Below are positions 31,880 through 43,000 of a DNA stretch of 64,000 bases, piece by piece (position 1 is the first letter of the stretch; each line of letters begins with the position of its first letter). The stretch is from Pedobacter insulae (GTDB taxonomy: Bacteria; Bacteroidota; Bacteroidia; Sphingobacteriales; Sphingobacteriaceae): the NCBI RefSeq assembly GCF_900113525.1, contig NZ_FOPP01000010.1, forward strand, positions 1-64,000, in the 5' to 3' direction. The translations under genes and the position numbers were made by a program. Below the pieces are notes generated by a model. It was not told where the DNA came from and searched no databases. It saw nothing but the letters and a program-made list of their open reading frames with translations.

Positions 31880-34579
31880 TTACAAATGCCACTCAACAAA
31901 TAGATTCACCAGGGTTTCAAAGGAATTGTTTCCTTCAAACCAATTGCCTTTAAGATAGTTTACGTTAAAGCGGGTTGAAACGCTCAATGATTTGAAATTG
32001 CCGGTGGCCTGAGTATAAATACCACCGCGTTTTCTTCCATCGTTTATAAATTGCGCCAAAGCGCCTGTGGTAAGCCGCAGCCTGTTTTTCAGCACAGGCG
32101 TGCCGTAAGCCAGGTTATGAAGCATGGCGTTATTCGCAACTATCGAAGACCGGTATAAAGAAAGGTTGTAAGTCATCTGCCGGGTGTTTTTATCGGTTAA
32201 GGCCAGGTTTCCGGTAAGCGTTTCAAGGGTATAAATATCTCCGGTGGAATGTTGGTTATTGCTTCGGTTAAAACTAACCGATGAGGATAAGTTTGATTTC
32301 TTTGCAGTAGCAGCGGTGGCTTTAAAAAAAGATAAAGCAGGTAATGTTTTATTATAAAAAACAGTGGCATGAAACAGGTAGAACTGTTGCGTGATAATCA
32401 CCGGTTGTACGTTTACCGGGTTGAAAAGATTCTCTTCAAATGACGCAGATGAATTGAACGGCTTATAGATGATTAGCAGGTTCGGGCGTGTACGGAAATG
32501 AGTTTTTAGCATGGCTCCATAGCCGGTAAGAATGGTTGAATGTGTTTTATTGTTGATCAGGTTATCGCGGTTTTGCATGTACGAAAATTCTGTTTCTATC
32601 TGTCGCAGCCACCAGAACTGTTTCCATGCAGCCGAGTATTCCAGGTAATCGTTTCTGAGAAACGGAATGCCTAATGTAAAATACCCACTGCCAATTAGCT
32701 TTCCGCTGAGTGAAAAAGCTGTGTTTTTAGCAGCTGTAATGTTGATGGCGGAGTTAAATGCTGTATTATCAAAATCCTTATTCCAGGCATCAATGAGGTT
32801 GTATTTTTCGTTTTGCAAATAATTGCCCGCGTTGCTTTGATAAAATGATTTTGCACCTTCCAAGGTAAAGCGCATCCAATCAAAAATACTTGTTTCCAGT
32901 GTGATGGAGGCTATGTCATTTTGGGCAGCCTGCGGGTTAATTAATTGGGGTTGGTTAATGAAACGAAAGAAGGAAAGGTAAACAACACTATTGCTCCTTC
33001 GCTCTATCCAGCCTAATTTGCCGGCATAGGTTTTGTTTACAAAGCGCGGAATATAGGTTTCGCGGTTGGTTAAAGGAGGTTCAAAAGTTAAGCGGTTACC
33101 AACAGTAGCAGAAACAAGCCAACGTGAAAACCGGAGGTCGGCATGAATGCCCTGTAACGGAATCTGCGATAAGGTGACTTCTGAATAATGGGGTGTGCAT
33201 AAGCCTACATTTAAAGAACGGATTGCAAGCAATGTTTTAAGCAGATTTTTATCAGGGCGTTTGTTTAAGAATCGTTTCAGTGTATCACCGGGAAAATCGC
33301 TTGCATAACGTGTAGCAAGGTAAACCGAGTCTTTGTATCTGGCGTACTCCAACGCTTCTTTTTTATGGCGAAGCTGTTCAAACTTTAAATCGTTTTGCTC
33401 TATATGCTTTTTCCTCCTCTTCCATTTTAGTTTGTGTTTAACAGATGTGGAATCAGGGAGGTTACTATCATAATCCAAGCCCGGTTGAGTTGTTTTAAAT
33501 TTGCTCAACGAACGGTTTACTTCATCCAATTCCAACTTATTCAACTCCAAACCCTGTTCAATATCCATGCGGTCTTTAATTGCATTATTCGCAAAACTGT
33601 GTTGAAATTTACCGGCATCAAATCCAAACTGAAAAAAATTTACCGGATAATTATTATTACTTTCGGTGGTTAGCATGGTGTTAAAAGTGAGGGGAATTCC
33701 CATAACGGTAAGTGTAGGTTTAAAATACAGCCGTGTATATTGTGGGGCCGACAATTGATTGGCGTAACGAACATTGGTATAGTTGTATTCTATTGCAATA
33801 TCAGCACTCACCCGAACCTTTCCGTATAATTTATTTGATGCGGTTTCGGGAGATGATAAAGTTTCCGACAAGGAATCAGGCAATTCATCCCAATATTTAT
33901 AAGTAGTGTTTCCAATAAATCCTGTGCCCCGGTAAACTTCAATTTTATATTGATATGCTATCAGGCTGTCTCCGGTAAACTGTGCTTTTATAAGGGTATC
34001 ACCGGCAGTGTAACAATTGGTTTTAACCATACGTTTACCAAAGCGCGGAACCTGTGCCCGGCAACAGTAAATTTGTAAATGATCAAGTGCCGGTACTGTT
34101 TCTATTTTCAGACTATCTATTCCTGCCTGTTTTATTAATAGGCGAAAGGGCGGAATGCTGACTTTGCGATTGTTTTTTAGCGTAGCTTCTTTAGTAATGA
34201 TCTGCATAACAAAGGTATAATTACCCGGTTGCAGGTAAGAGGTATCAATATGAGGCAGCCTTGCGAAAAAGAGTTGTTTCAGGCTGTCAGGCATAAACCG
34301 GCTAAGGCCGGTGGGAATAACAAAGTCATTCATGGAATCACTGATTACTATGCCAGTTGAATTACTGAGTGTAAATGTCAAATCTGCTTTAATACCATTA
34401 CCTGTTTTGTTTGAAACAAGGCCGGCAAACAGATCAGTGAACCTTGGATAAAGCGGTATAGAAGAGGAAGAATAAAATTGCAGTTTTTGTGCAAACACTT
34501 GTTTGGAAAAAAGCATCAACAGGCATGCGGATATTCGCAAAAAAATAACAGTGCTTTTGTGTGATTTAGTGGGCAACAA
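31880..34579 (-). CDS. Predicted outer-membrane beta-barrel protein
   Basis: 899 residues. The signal peptide is about 8-31 (ends VFAQ). The start is TTG (34579, or TTG 34576); no ATG lies in frame before a stop. Residues 35-300 look like two Ig-type beta-sandwich domains (QPGNYTFVMQI, QYKIEVYRGTGFIG). A charged coiled-coil segment (about 340-430, KWKRRKKHIEQNDLKFEQLRHKK) follows. The C-terminal 450 residues are alternating barrel strands ending NLFVEWHL. It is transcribed away from the RHS gene set and is likely its outer-membrane component, an inference from position. Confidence 0.65.
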   Translation of the reverse strand: MLPTKSHKSTVIFLRISACLLMLFSKQVFAQKLQFYSSSSIPLYPRFTDLFAGLVSNKTGNGIKADLTFTLSNSTGIVISDSMNDFVIPTGLSRFMPDSLKQLFFARLPHIDTSYLQPGNYTFVMQIITKEATLKNNRKVSIPPFRLLIKQAGIDSLKIETVPALDHLQIYCCRAQVPRFGKRMVKTNCYTAGDTLIKAQFTGDSLIAYQYKIEVYRGTGFIGNTTYKYWDELPDSLSETLSSPETASNKLYGKVRVSADIAIEYNYTNVRYANQLSAPQYTRLYFKPTLTVMGIPLTFNTMLTTESNNNYPVNFFQFGFDAGKFQHSFANNAIKDRMDIEQGLELNKLELDEVNRSLSKFKTTQPGLDYDSNLPDSTSVKHKLKWKRRKKHIEQNDLKFEQLRHKKEALEYARYKDSVYLATRYASDFPGDTLKRFLNKRPDKNLLKTLLAIRSLNVGLCTPHYSEVTLSQIPLQGIHADLRFSRWLVSATVGNRLTFEPPLTNRETYIPRFVNKTYAGKLGWIERRSNSVVYLSFFRFINQPQLINPQAAQNDIASITLETSIFDWMRFTLEGAKSFYQSNAGNYLQNEKYNLIDAWNKDFDNTAFNSAINITAAKNTAFSLSGKLIGSGYFTLGIPFLRNDYLEYSAAWKQFWWLRQIETEFSYMQNRDNLINNKTHSTILTGYGAMLKTHFRTRPNLLIIYKPFNSSASFEENLFNPVNVQPVIITQQFYLFHATVFYNKTLPALSFFKATAATAKKSNLSSSVSFNRSNNQHSTGDIYTLETLTGNLALTDKNTRQMTYNLSLYRSSIVANNAMLHNLAYGTPVLKNRLRLTTGALAQFINDGRKRGGIYTQATGNFKSLSVSTRFNVNYLKGNWFEGNNSFETLVNLFVEWHL

Positions 34580-34619
34580 GGGCCGTAAAGGTAAAAGTTT
34601 TCAAGAAAATGTTTGTAAA

Positions 34620-34646
34620 TATCAACTTTAAAATTAAAGTTTGATA
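34620..34646. promoter_or_regulatory. Palindrome between the divergent barrel and RHS-locus operons
   Basis: TATCAACTTT (34620-34629), AAAATT, AAAGTTTGATA (34636-34646): an 10-bp inverted repeat with a single extra T, 7 nt before the ATG at 34653. It could be an operator shared by both directions or an RNA hairpin that occludes the start. Confidence 0.45.
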
Positions 34647-34652
34647 AACCCT

Positions 34653-35774
34653 ATGTTAAAAATTCTACCTGTAAAACTGTTGGCGGTATGCCTGCTTTTT
34701 ACCTTGCCATTAAAACTACTGGCACAGAATATTCAGATTAATCTGAGCCCCTCATTAAGCAATACATTTGGCAGTGCAGATATATGGAATGCTTCCATCA
34801 TTAACCCGATGCAATCACCATTATCGGTAAAGCTGAAAGCTACCGTAAATGCCGGCAGCGGAGCTGCTCTGTTTGAAGCGGTTTCGGCTCCGCTCACGCT
34901 TAATGAACCTGTGGTGACATTAAACCATCAGAATGTACAAACGCAATCCATCAATTACTTTAACCCCAAAGTTCGCGAAAGCGATGAAAAAAGCAGAAGC
35001 TTTCCGACCGGTGAATACATGTACTGTTTATTTATTATTGATGCATTAACGGGAGAGGTGAAGGCTCAGGAATGTATGCCGGTGAGCATTAAGGTGCTTA
35101 CACCCCCTATACTTATATACCCGGGCAATAAAGAAAGCGTACAAGAAAAAAATCCGTTACTTACCTGGTTATTTCCGGGGCCAATCAGCAATCCTGATGA
35201 AGTTAAATATACGCTTACGCTCGTTGAACTTTATCCGGATCAAAGCGCATTTGATGGAATGCTTCGTAACAGGCCATTGATTTATGAGAAGGGAATCAGC
35301 CAAACATCGCTTCAATATCCGTTTAATGCACCTGAACTGAAATTCGGAAAAAATTACGCATGGCAGGTGGAAGCTGTTTCGGTAAACGGTGCTTCATACG
35401 GGTTGACAGAAATATGGGAATTTAACCTGCAACCTGATTCATTGAAAGAAGCAGACGTGTTTCCCGATCAGTCGTATGTTGATATAAAAAATTCTGCGGC
35501 TTACCAGGTTTATTATGCCAAAGGCACGCTTAAAATTAAACATACTCAGCGTAAATATCCGCAAACGCTGCGTTATGCCATCTATACCGAAGACGGAGCC
35601 CCTGTTTATACCAAAGGTATTTTACAGGCACTTGCCAAAGATAACTGGTTTGAAATTGACCTTGAAAAGGAGCAGCATTTAAAGCACAAACAGAAGTACC
35701 GTTTTGAGCTGGGTAGCGGTGAAGAACTGTATAAAGTATATTTTTATTACATAAACCCGCTTCGTTTAAAATGA
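34653..35774 (+). CDS. Exported Ig/FN3-like protein of the RHS locus
   Basis: 373 residues from ATG 34653. A TTG at 34641 lies inside a palindrome and was not chosen. The signal peptide ends LLAQ (about 1-25). Residues 26-150 form one beta-sandwich (IWNASIINPMQSPLSVKL). Residues 155-265 are FN3-like (PPILIYPGNKESVQEKNPLLTW, FGKNYAWQVEAV). A C-terminal beta domain follows. The last codons overlap the Skp-like gene (ATGA). Likely a periplasmic or surface scaffold. Confidence 0.65.
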   Translation: MLKILPVKLLAVCLLFTLPLKLLAQNIQINLSPSLSNTFGSADIWNASIINPMQSPLSVKLKATVNAGSGAALFEAVSAPLTLNEPVVTLNHQNVQTQSINYFNPKVRESDEKSRSFPTGEYMYCLFIIDALTGEVKAQECMPVSIKVLTPPILIYPGNKESVQEKNPLLTWLFPGPISNPDEVKYTLTLVELYPDQSAFDGMLRNRPLIYEKGISQTSLQYPFNAPELKFGKNYAWQVEAVSVNGASYGLTEIWEFNLQPDSLKEADVFPDQSYVDIKNSAAYQVYYAKGTLKIKHTQRKYPQTLRYAIYTEDGAPVYTKGILQALAKDNWFEIDLEKEQHLKHKQKYRFELGSGEELYKVYFYYINPLRLK

Positions 35775-36286
35775 AAAGGTTAAATATCATCATGTGGCTG
35801 GCGAATGGAGTCATTTTGCTCAGTCTCTTCGCTTATCTTCTTATAAAAAGTGATGGCTATGCATACATAGAAACCAATAAAGTGTATGAAGGCTTTCGCA
35901 TGAAAAAAGGATTGCAGCAACAACTTGAATCAGGCGTTCAGAAAGAAAGCGAACGGCTTGACAGTTTAAGGATGGAATTGAAAATGGCCATGCTCCGTTA
36001 TGAAAACGGGAAGGATGACCAATTGAAAAAGGCTATTGAACTGAAACAACAGGAGCTTGTATTGCGGGAACGGGAGGCGAAAATGCAGTATGAAGAACTG
36101 GCCGATAAATATGATTCGCAGATCTGGGCACAGATCAATCAGTATGTGCAGGAATATGGCAAAACACATGGGATAAAAATCATATTGGGAGCAAATGGCA
36201 ACGGGGCTGTAATGTATGGAACAGATGATAAAAACATTACGGAAGAAATCATCACTTACATCAACAAAAAACACGAAGGGTTATGA
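35771..36286 (+). CDS. Skp/OmpH-family periplasmic chaperone-like protein
   Basis: 171 residues. An N-terminal membrane anchor or signal (about 8-25) is followed by AYIETNKVYEGFRMKKGLQQQLE, the OmpH start, a long coiled-coil hairpin (45-115) and the closing IILGANGNGAVMYGTDDKNITEEIITYINKK. Skp-type trimers hold unfolded outer-membrane proteins in the periplasm. Here it overlaps genes by 4 nt on both sides, which suggests a dedicated chaperone for the barrel or for the giant RHS proteins. Confidence 0.85.
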   Translation: MKRLNIIMWLANGVILLSLFAYLLIKSDGYAYIETNKVYEGFRMKKGLQQQLESGVQKESERLDSLRMELKMAMLRYENGKDDQLKKAIELKQQELVLREREAKMQYEELADKYDSQIWAQINQYVQEYGKTHGIKIILGANGNGAVMYGTDDKNITEEIITYINKKHEGL

Positions 36287-36885
36287 ACCGCATGTGCTGC
36301 ATACTATTCTTTATTACCGTGCTGTTTGCATGCAATAAAACCATGAAGCCTGCGGATTATGTGAGATGGGTTGAAGATGAAGGAAACGGATTACGGGTAA
36401 CACGCAACATGGGCGAGTATGCTTTTACATTGCAGTACAAACCCGTTGATTACATGATAGCGCAGGAAGCACGCAGCAATGAAATAGCACCTGAATACCT
36501 TGCCAAACGAAGGCAGCAACTGGGCAATGACCTTCATTTTAATTTTATCATACGGAGCAATGGCAGCAATACAGCCTTGAAAGAAGGAACAGATGAAGCC
36601 GGTTATTTTATGCGTACAGGCCATTTCTTCAATGAGGGGATGGATGATTTTAAATTGTACAGTTCATCGGATACGTTTGACTGCAATTTTTGCCACCTCG
36701 AACAAACATACGGACTGGCCAGTGAAAGTGTGATTGTGCTTGCATTTGAACCACGCAGCGGACAGGTTAAACAACCTTTGAATGAAAGCCTGACAATGGT
36801 ATATGATGACCAGGTGTTTGGTGTAGGGCAGTTGAAGGTGAAAGTGGATGGGGGTAAGATGGGGAATGTAGTAATGGGAGAATAA
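36283..36885 (+). CDS. Putative lipoprotein of the RHS locus
   Basis: 200 residues. The N-terminus ends in a lipobox-like VLFAC (Cys16), predicting a lipoprotein. The rest is a mixed alpha/beta domain (YAFTLQYKPVDYMIAQEA, DLHFNFIIRSNGSN) of unknown family, with CNFCHLE near 125. Overlaps the Skp-like gene by ATGA. Confidence 0.65.
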   Translation: MNRMCCILFFITVLFACNKTMKPADYVRWVEDEGNGLRVTRNMGEYAFTLQYKPVDYMIAQEARSNEIAPEYLAKRRQQLGNDLHFNFIIRSNGSNTALKEGTDEAGYFMRTGHFFNEGMDDFKLYSSSDTFDCNFCHLEQTYGLASESVIVLAFEPRSGQVKQPLNESLTMVYDDQVFGVGQLKVKVDGGKMGNVVMGE

Positions 36886-37095
36886 GAGAATGCGATAATT
36901 TGTAAATGCGATGATGTGGTAATGGGAAGAATGGGGAAATGAGAGAATAGGAAAATGGATTAATTAGGGAGTGAATTCCATTAGATTGGAAAAGTGGTGA
37001 CAAGGGGATACGAAACTGAATTTAAAGATTGAAAAATATAAAGACGGATTGTTGAAGTTGGGCGATAAGCATAAGTAAACCTAAGTATTGAACCT
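36886..37095 (+). repeat. Purine-rich low-complexity spacer
   Basis: Degenerate repeats of AATGGGAA/AATGCGAT/GAGAAT type fill 36886-36970. It separates the four-gene operon from the giant SpvB-like gene, so the latter may have its own promoter. None is recognised. Confidence 0.4.
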
Positions 37096-40000
37096 ATGGC
37101 ACGTAAGTACCTTAAACCTGTAGCGCTGTTTATGGCGTTAAACCTTCTTGGTGAAATCTGTTTTCCCACCATGTGTTATGCCTTAACAGGCGGGCCATCT
37201 CAGCCTGAGATGGAGAGTTTTGAACCTGTGGGAACAACCGATATGGTTGACCTTTTTTCGGGGGATTTTAATTACAATATTCCTTTGCTGGATGTGGGCG
37301 GCTATCCCATAAACATTGCGTACCATTCGGGTATCGGCATGGACCAGGAAGCAAGCTGGACCGGCTTGGGCTGGAACATCAATGCAGGCGTCATTAACCG
37401 CACCATGCGCGGGCTTCCTGATGATTTTAAGGGAGATAAAATTACCTATGAATCCAATATCAAAGAAGATATAACCTGGGGCTTAACGGCAGGAGCGGAA
37501 TTTGAGATACTGGGTCTAACCGATAAACAAACCGAAGCAACAAAAGGAAGAATTAATGAAAGGGTTGCCGATGATTTGAAGAAAAATCCTAACTCTAAAA
37601 TAGATTCAAGTGCACAAATTGGCGAAGGATATTCAACTGTGGGGATTAATATGGGCATCAGTCATAATAATTACCGCGGGCTTGGGGTGTTTTTCGGCCC
37701 AAGTTTCCGAATTCCGAATACAACCATTAAAGTGGGAGCTACCGCGAGTTCACAGGGCGGATTTAATTATGATCTCAGTTTTACAAAAAAGCTATGGAAG
37801 GAAAAAACGGGTGGAGCCAATATAGGCATGGGATCGCGCTCGGGATTAAGAATGGCAATAAACGGCCCATCTTTCGGTAAAACTTGGGGGGATAAAGATG
37901 AAGGATTCAGCACATCTTTTTCCACTGGTACAGGCGCATCCATTCCATTATCACCGATAGCTGACCTTCCCACTCTCAATAACTCATTCAAAACCACGCT
38001 TCAGAATTACAACCTCACCATTGGTACCTCCTTTTGGGGAGCCCACCAGAATTTCAGGCTGGGCGGTACTTTCTCTACAACCACTTTGCAGGATAAGCAT
38101 ATAGAAAGAAGTGGATACGGGTACATGTATGCAGAAGGCATAGCGAATGATGAAAACGGGGTTCAGGATTTCAGCAGGGAGCGTGACGGAACTTTCGGGC
38201 CTGACACCAAAAACCTGCCTCTGGTATCATCAAGCTTCGACTTTTTGTCTGTAAGCGGTCAGGGCACAGGAGGCATGTTCAGGGCGCATCGCAGGAATCA
38301 GGGCATATATTACGACCCAACCTATACCAATGCTACATCCAACTGGGGAACGGCAGGTGTTGAGTTGGGCTTTGTTCCTGCATCTTTTCATCTTGGGTTG
38401 AATTATACCCCTTCAGGTGGAACAACAACCAGCGGTGTGTGGAATAAGGATAAGGGCAATAAGTTGTCAGACTTCCATTTTCGTAATAACACAGATAATC
38501 CCCTTATTGAGAATTATTATTTTCAGGCAGGTGGAGAGAAAGTAGCATCAGATATAGGTTATTACAATGGCTTAATGGGTGAAACGGCAGCGAGGCTGCA
38601 AATGAACGGACAAGGTCTGTCGTATTATGCCGATATAAAAGCGTCACTTGAAAGTGATCATACTGGTGGAGGGGCAATTACAGAGTATGATCCGGTTGAA
38701 GAACGGCAACCCCGTGCGCAACTCATCAGTATTTTAACGGCAAAGGAAGCTGCTGATGGCCTGGGTATGATGCCAACCCTCAGATCGTATGTTCCGGGTG
38801 TATTCAGCCAGAATCCGGGCGCATACAGCGAAATCAACCGGCCGGTGAGCGATAAAGGCCACCACATGGGAGAAATTACCCAGACCAATCCCGATGGAAG
38901 TCGCTACGTGTATGCCATACCTGCATATAATAACGAGCAGCAAGAGGTCACCTTTAATGCCAAGGGCTATAACATTGATTTTTACCGCGGCCTTATAGAT
39001 TACACAGCGGATGCTGATAACAGCATGGGCAATGATAAAGGGCATGACCGTTTTTATTCGCGTGAAATTAAGCCGGGGTATGCTCACTCCTACCTGCTTA
39101 CAGCCGTATTAAGCCCCAATTATGTGGATGCGGATTTAAATGGCAAACCTTCGGAAGGAGATATTGGCGATTATGTATTGTTTAATTACACCCGGCATGA
39201 CGCGGAATACCGATGGCGTGTTCCGGCTGAAGAAAACAAAGCGCAATACCAGCAGGGCTTATATTCCGATATATGGGACGACAAGGGCAGTTATGTATAC
39301 GGAACCAAAGAGATCTGGTTCCTGCACAGCATCGAATCGCGCACACACGTGGCCGAGTTTAAGACCAGCCCAAGGAAAGATGCATTGGGAGTGAATGGCC
39401 CCAACGGAGGGAAAAACAATGATGAAACCACCATGAAGCTGGATACCATTGTGCTATACTCATTACCCGATAAGCAACTGAACGGAGCCAATGCAACACC
39501 TGTAAAAAAGGTGGTGTTTGAATATGATTACAGCCTCTGCAGCAATGTGCCCAATAATGTGAATTACATGAATGATAATGCTGCTGCAGGTACAAAAGGC
39601 AAGCTTACATTAAAGAAACTGTACTTTTTATACGGTCATTCGGGCAAGGGAGCCATGAGCCCGTATACCTTTAATTATGGGTATAACCCGGATTACAACA
39701 TGGCCGAATACGACCGCTGGGGCAATTACAAGCCCAACCGCGAGAGCTTACCGAACCGCGATTTCCCTTATGTGGATCAGAGCATGCCAAAAGACAGTGC
39801 CGATTTATATGCCAGCGCATGGAACATGAATGAGGTGCGCCTGCCTTCGGGTGGTAGTATACAAGTGCATTACGAAAGCGATGATTACGCATTTGTTCAG
39901 GACAGGCAGGCCATGCAGATGGTTAAAATTATTGGTGCCTGCGATTCGAAAGAAAGCATTAAAAAATTCACGAAAGATGCAGCTGGGTATGAGCGACTGT

Positions 40001-43000
40001 ACAGCGAAAAAGGAGACAAAATCTATAGTTACCTGGTATTTGAGCCACCTGCCGGGGTAAGCACACAGGAGCAACTTGAAGCATGCTTTAAAGACGTTAA
40101 ACAGCTTTATTTTAAATTCCTGGTGAAAGTAAAAGACAATAAAGAGGAATACATTAGCGGCTGGTGTCCGATAGTTACAGGAAAATATGATAAGCTGAAA
40201 GGCGTAATTTTCAACAAGCCAGAAGTGGGTTTTAAGGGAAACGACCCCAATCCGGAGCTGGCTTATGTTAAAATCAACAGCATTCCGCAGGGTGACCTGC
40301 TTTGGAATAAATCTGATCCGGTGAACCCCATCAGTAAAGCTGCATGGCAATTTGCCACAGCTTACATGAATAAAGTATTGCATCCCGGTTCGGAGCCATC
40401 AAGCAGTGGAGTAGGCGCATTCCAGGGATTACTGGATAGCTGGTCGGAGGGTCTGGATATGTTCAGGGGGCAGTACCAATCACTGAAAGCAAATGGTATT
40501 GCCGATCGTTTTGTTAAAGGCAAATCATGGGTGCGCATCGGGTGCGGAAGCATGTTTAAATATGGAGGCGGCTGCCGGGTAAAGGAACTTACATTCAGTG
40601 ATTCGTGGGCAAACATGGATCAGGCGGACAAAACCGGAAATTACAACCAGGTATATGATTATACATTGAATGATGAGGTTTATGGTACCATCAGCAGCGG
40701 TGTAGCTGCCTATGAACCCATGATAGGCGGTGAAGAGAACCCTTTAAGGCAGTTGGTGGAAACATACGAGAAGGAAACCAATGCCACCATGCCGGCAATG
40801 GAACTTTATGTGGAGGAGCCTTTCGGAGAAAGCTTTTACCCGGGAGCAAGTGTAGGTTATAGCAAAGTTACAGTAAGAAATAAGCCCAAAACAGGTGTAA
40901 ACCGCACCGGGACAGGATATAGTGAAAACCGCTTTTTTACCGCAAGGGATTACCCGGTGAAGGTAACAAGAACCGGTTTGAAAACCGCTTCGGTAGGAAC
41001 TGGCAGGGCAGGCCAGTTTCTTTCGTCACTGCTTAAGGTGGTGACTAAAGATTATTATGCAGCCAGCCAGGGGTACAGTGTGGTGGTGAACGACATGCAC
41101 GGCAAACCGAAATCAACCGGTGTATATAGCGAGCTCACAGATGCAAATGGGAAAGGCCTGGTTATTTCGGAAGTGAGCTATACCTATCAGAAAGACAATA
41201 TGGTGAAAGTATTAAACCGCGATGGCAGCATCAGCGATGCCATGATTGGGAAGGAGATTGATATGGCCATTGATTTGCGGCAAAACGAGCAGGTGGACTG
41301 GAACGGGGGCCTGGAGGTGAATGCAAAGTTTGATCTTGCAGGTGTTATACCTGTAGCATGGGCCATTCCGTGGCCAAAGTTCAGCTATGCAATGAGCAGG
41401 CGGCAGTCGGCCAGCGTTACCAAGGTGATCCAGAAATACGGCATATTGGAAAGTACAACTGTAAAGGATGAGGGGTCAATCATCACCACGCGCAATTTGT
41501 TGTACGATGGCCTAAGCGGCAATGTATTGCTTACCCAAACCAGCAATATGTTTGAAGACCCGATTTATAACTTTAACTACCCTGCTCATTTTGCTTATGA
41601 GGGTATGGGAGCGGCTTATGAAAACACAGGGATCACTCAATTGATTACTATGCCAAATTCAACTACTGATGGAATTACGTCCAGTGTACATACACCGGGG
41701 GTGTTTCACAAAGGAGACCAGTTGATGATCACTGATGTGTTTAATGCTACTTATCCAGGTTGGGTTCTGGATGTGATTCCTGTAAGTGGCGGAGAGAAGC
41801 CTCAGATTCTTAATCCTGGTGGAGAGTTCCATTTTGGAGCTGTTTCGGAAACACCTTATAGAGTAAAAATCATTTCAAGTGGGTATAAGAATATGCTGAG
41901 CTCTTCGGTAGGCAATCTGGTTATGTCGGGTTCACCAATTTCAGGGAACACTCTGTCAATTGATAATGATGAGGTGATTGAGGCCGGGGCGCAAACATAT
42001 TCAGAGCAATGGCCAATGCATGACCTTTCTAAAGAGTTAGACACTACGTACCAGTATTGTAGATATGAAATAGTAAACAGATATAATCCTTTTGTTACTG
42101 GGAATAAAGGACTTTGGCTTCCTCACCGTACGAAAGTGTTTGTTGAGAATAGAAAATATTCATATCTGGCCGACACTACATTCATTCGAAAAGACGGGTC
42201 ATATGCTTCTTTTGTACCATATTGGAATTTTGAGGAGAGCGATTATCTTTCTGAAAGCAACGATAAACGCTGGGTGAGTGCCAATACCATAACTCGAATA
42301 AACAGAAGGGTAAATCCTGTTGAAGCAATGGATGCCCTCGGAAACTACTCGGCTGAATTATACGGTTACTCACAAAACCTTGTAACAGCAAATGCATCCT
42401 ATGCTAAAATAAAGGATATAGCGTCCGATAATTTTGAAGATTACTTATCTTTCGAAGGATGCTTAAATTTTAATGATCTCCACTGGAGTTTTCGCGCAGG
42501 GCGCAATGATACCAATATAATGACAGGTACGTTGTCACTAATTTCACCATCGCTTACATCAACTCAATCCCACAGTGGTACAAAAAGTCTGCTTATAGGA
42601 CCACAAACCACTGGGACGGTGACTAGCCTGATCGATTCAATGTTGATTATGCCGGTAGGGAATAGCATTTCAAACGGATATGATGATGTTCTTATCAGCA
42701 ATGCCCGTCTACCTTTTATGCCCGGGAAATCAAAAACATATGTAATATCATCCTGGGTAATGGGAAGAGATAGTAATAGGTACGAGGTCAACACATATGA
42801 CAGTTGTTACATTAGGGTTAAAATGTATAAAAATAGCAGTGTTACGCAAAATAATGTATTCAAAGCATCGGGGCCAATTATAGAAGGCTGGCAGCGCATT
42901 GAAGCAACCATCACCATTCCATCCGATGCAGAATACATGAATGTAAGTATAGAAAACACGGGGAGTTACAATGCTTACTTGGATGATATCCGTATCCATC

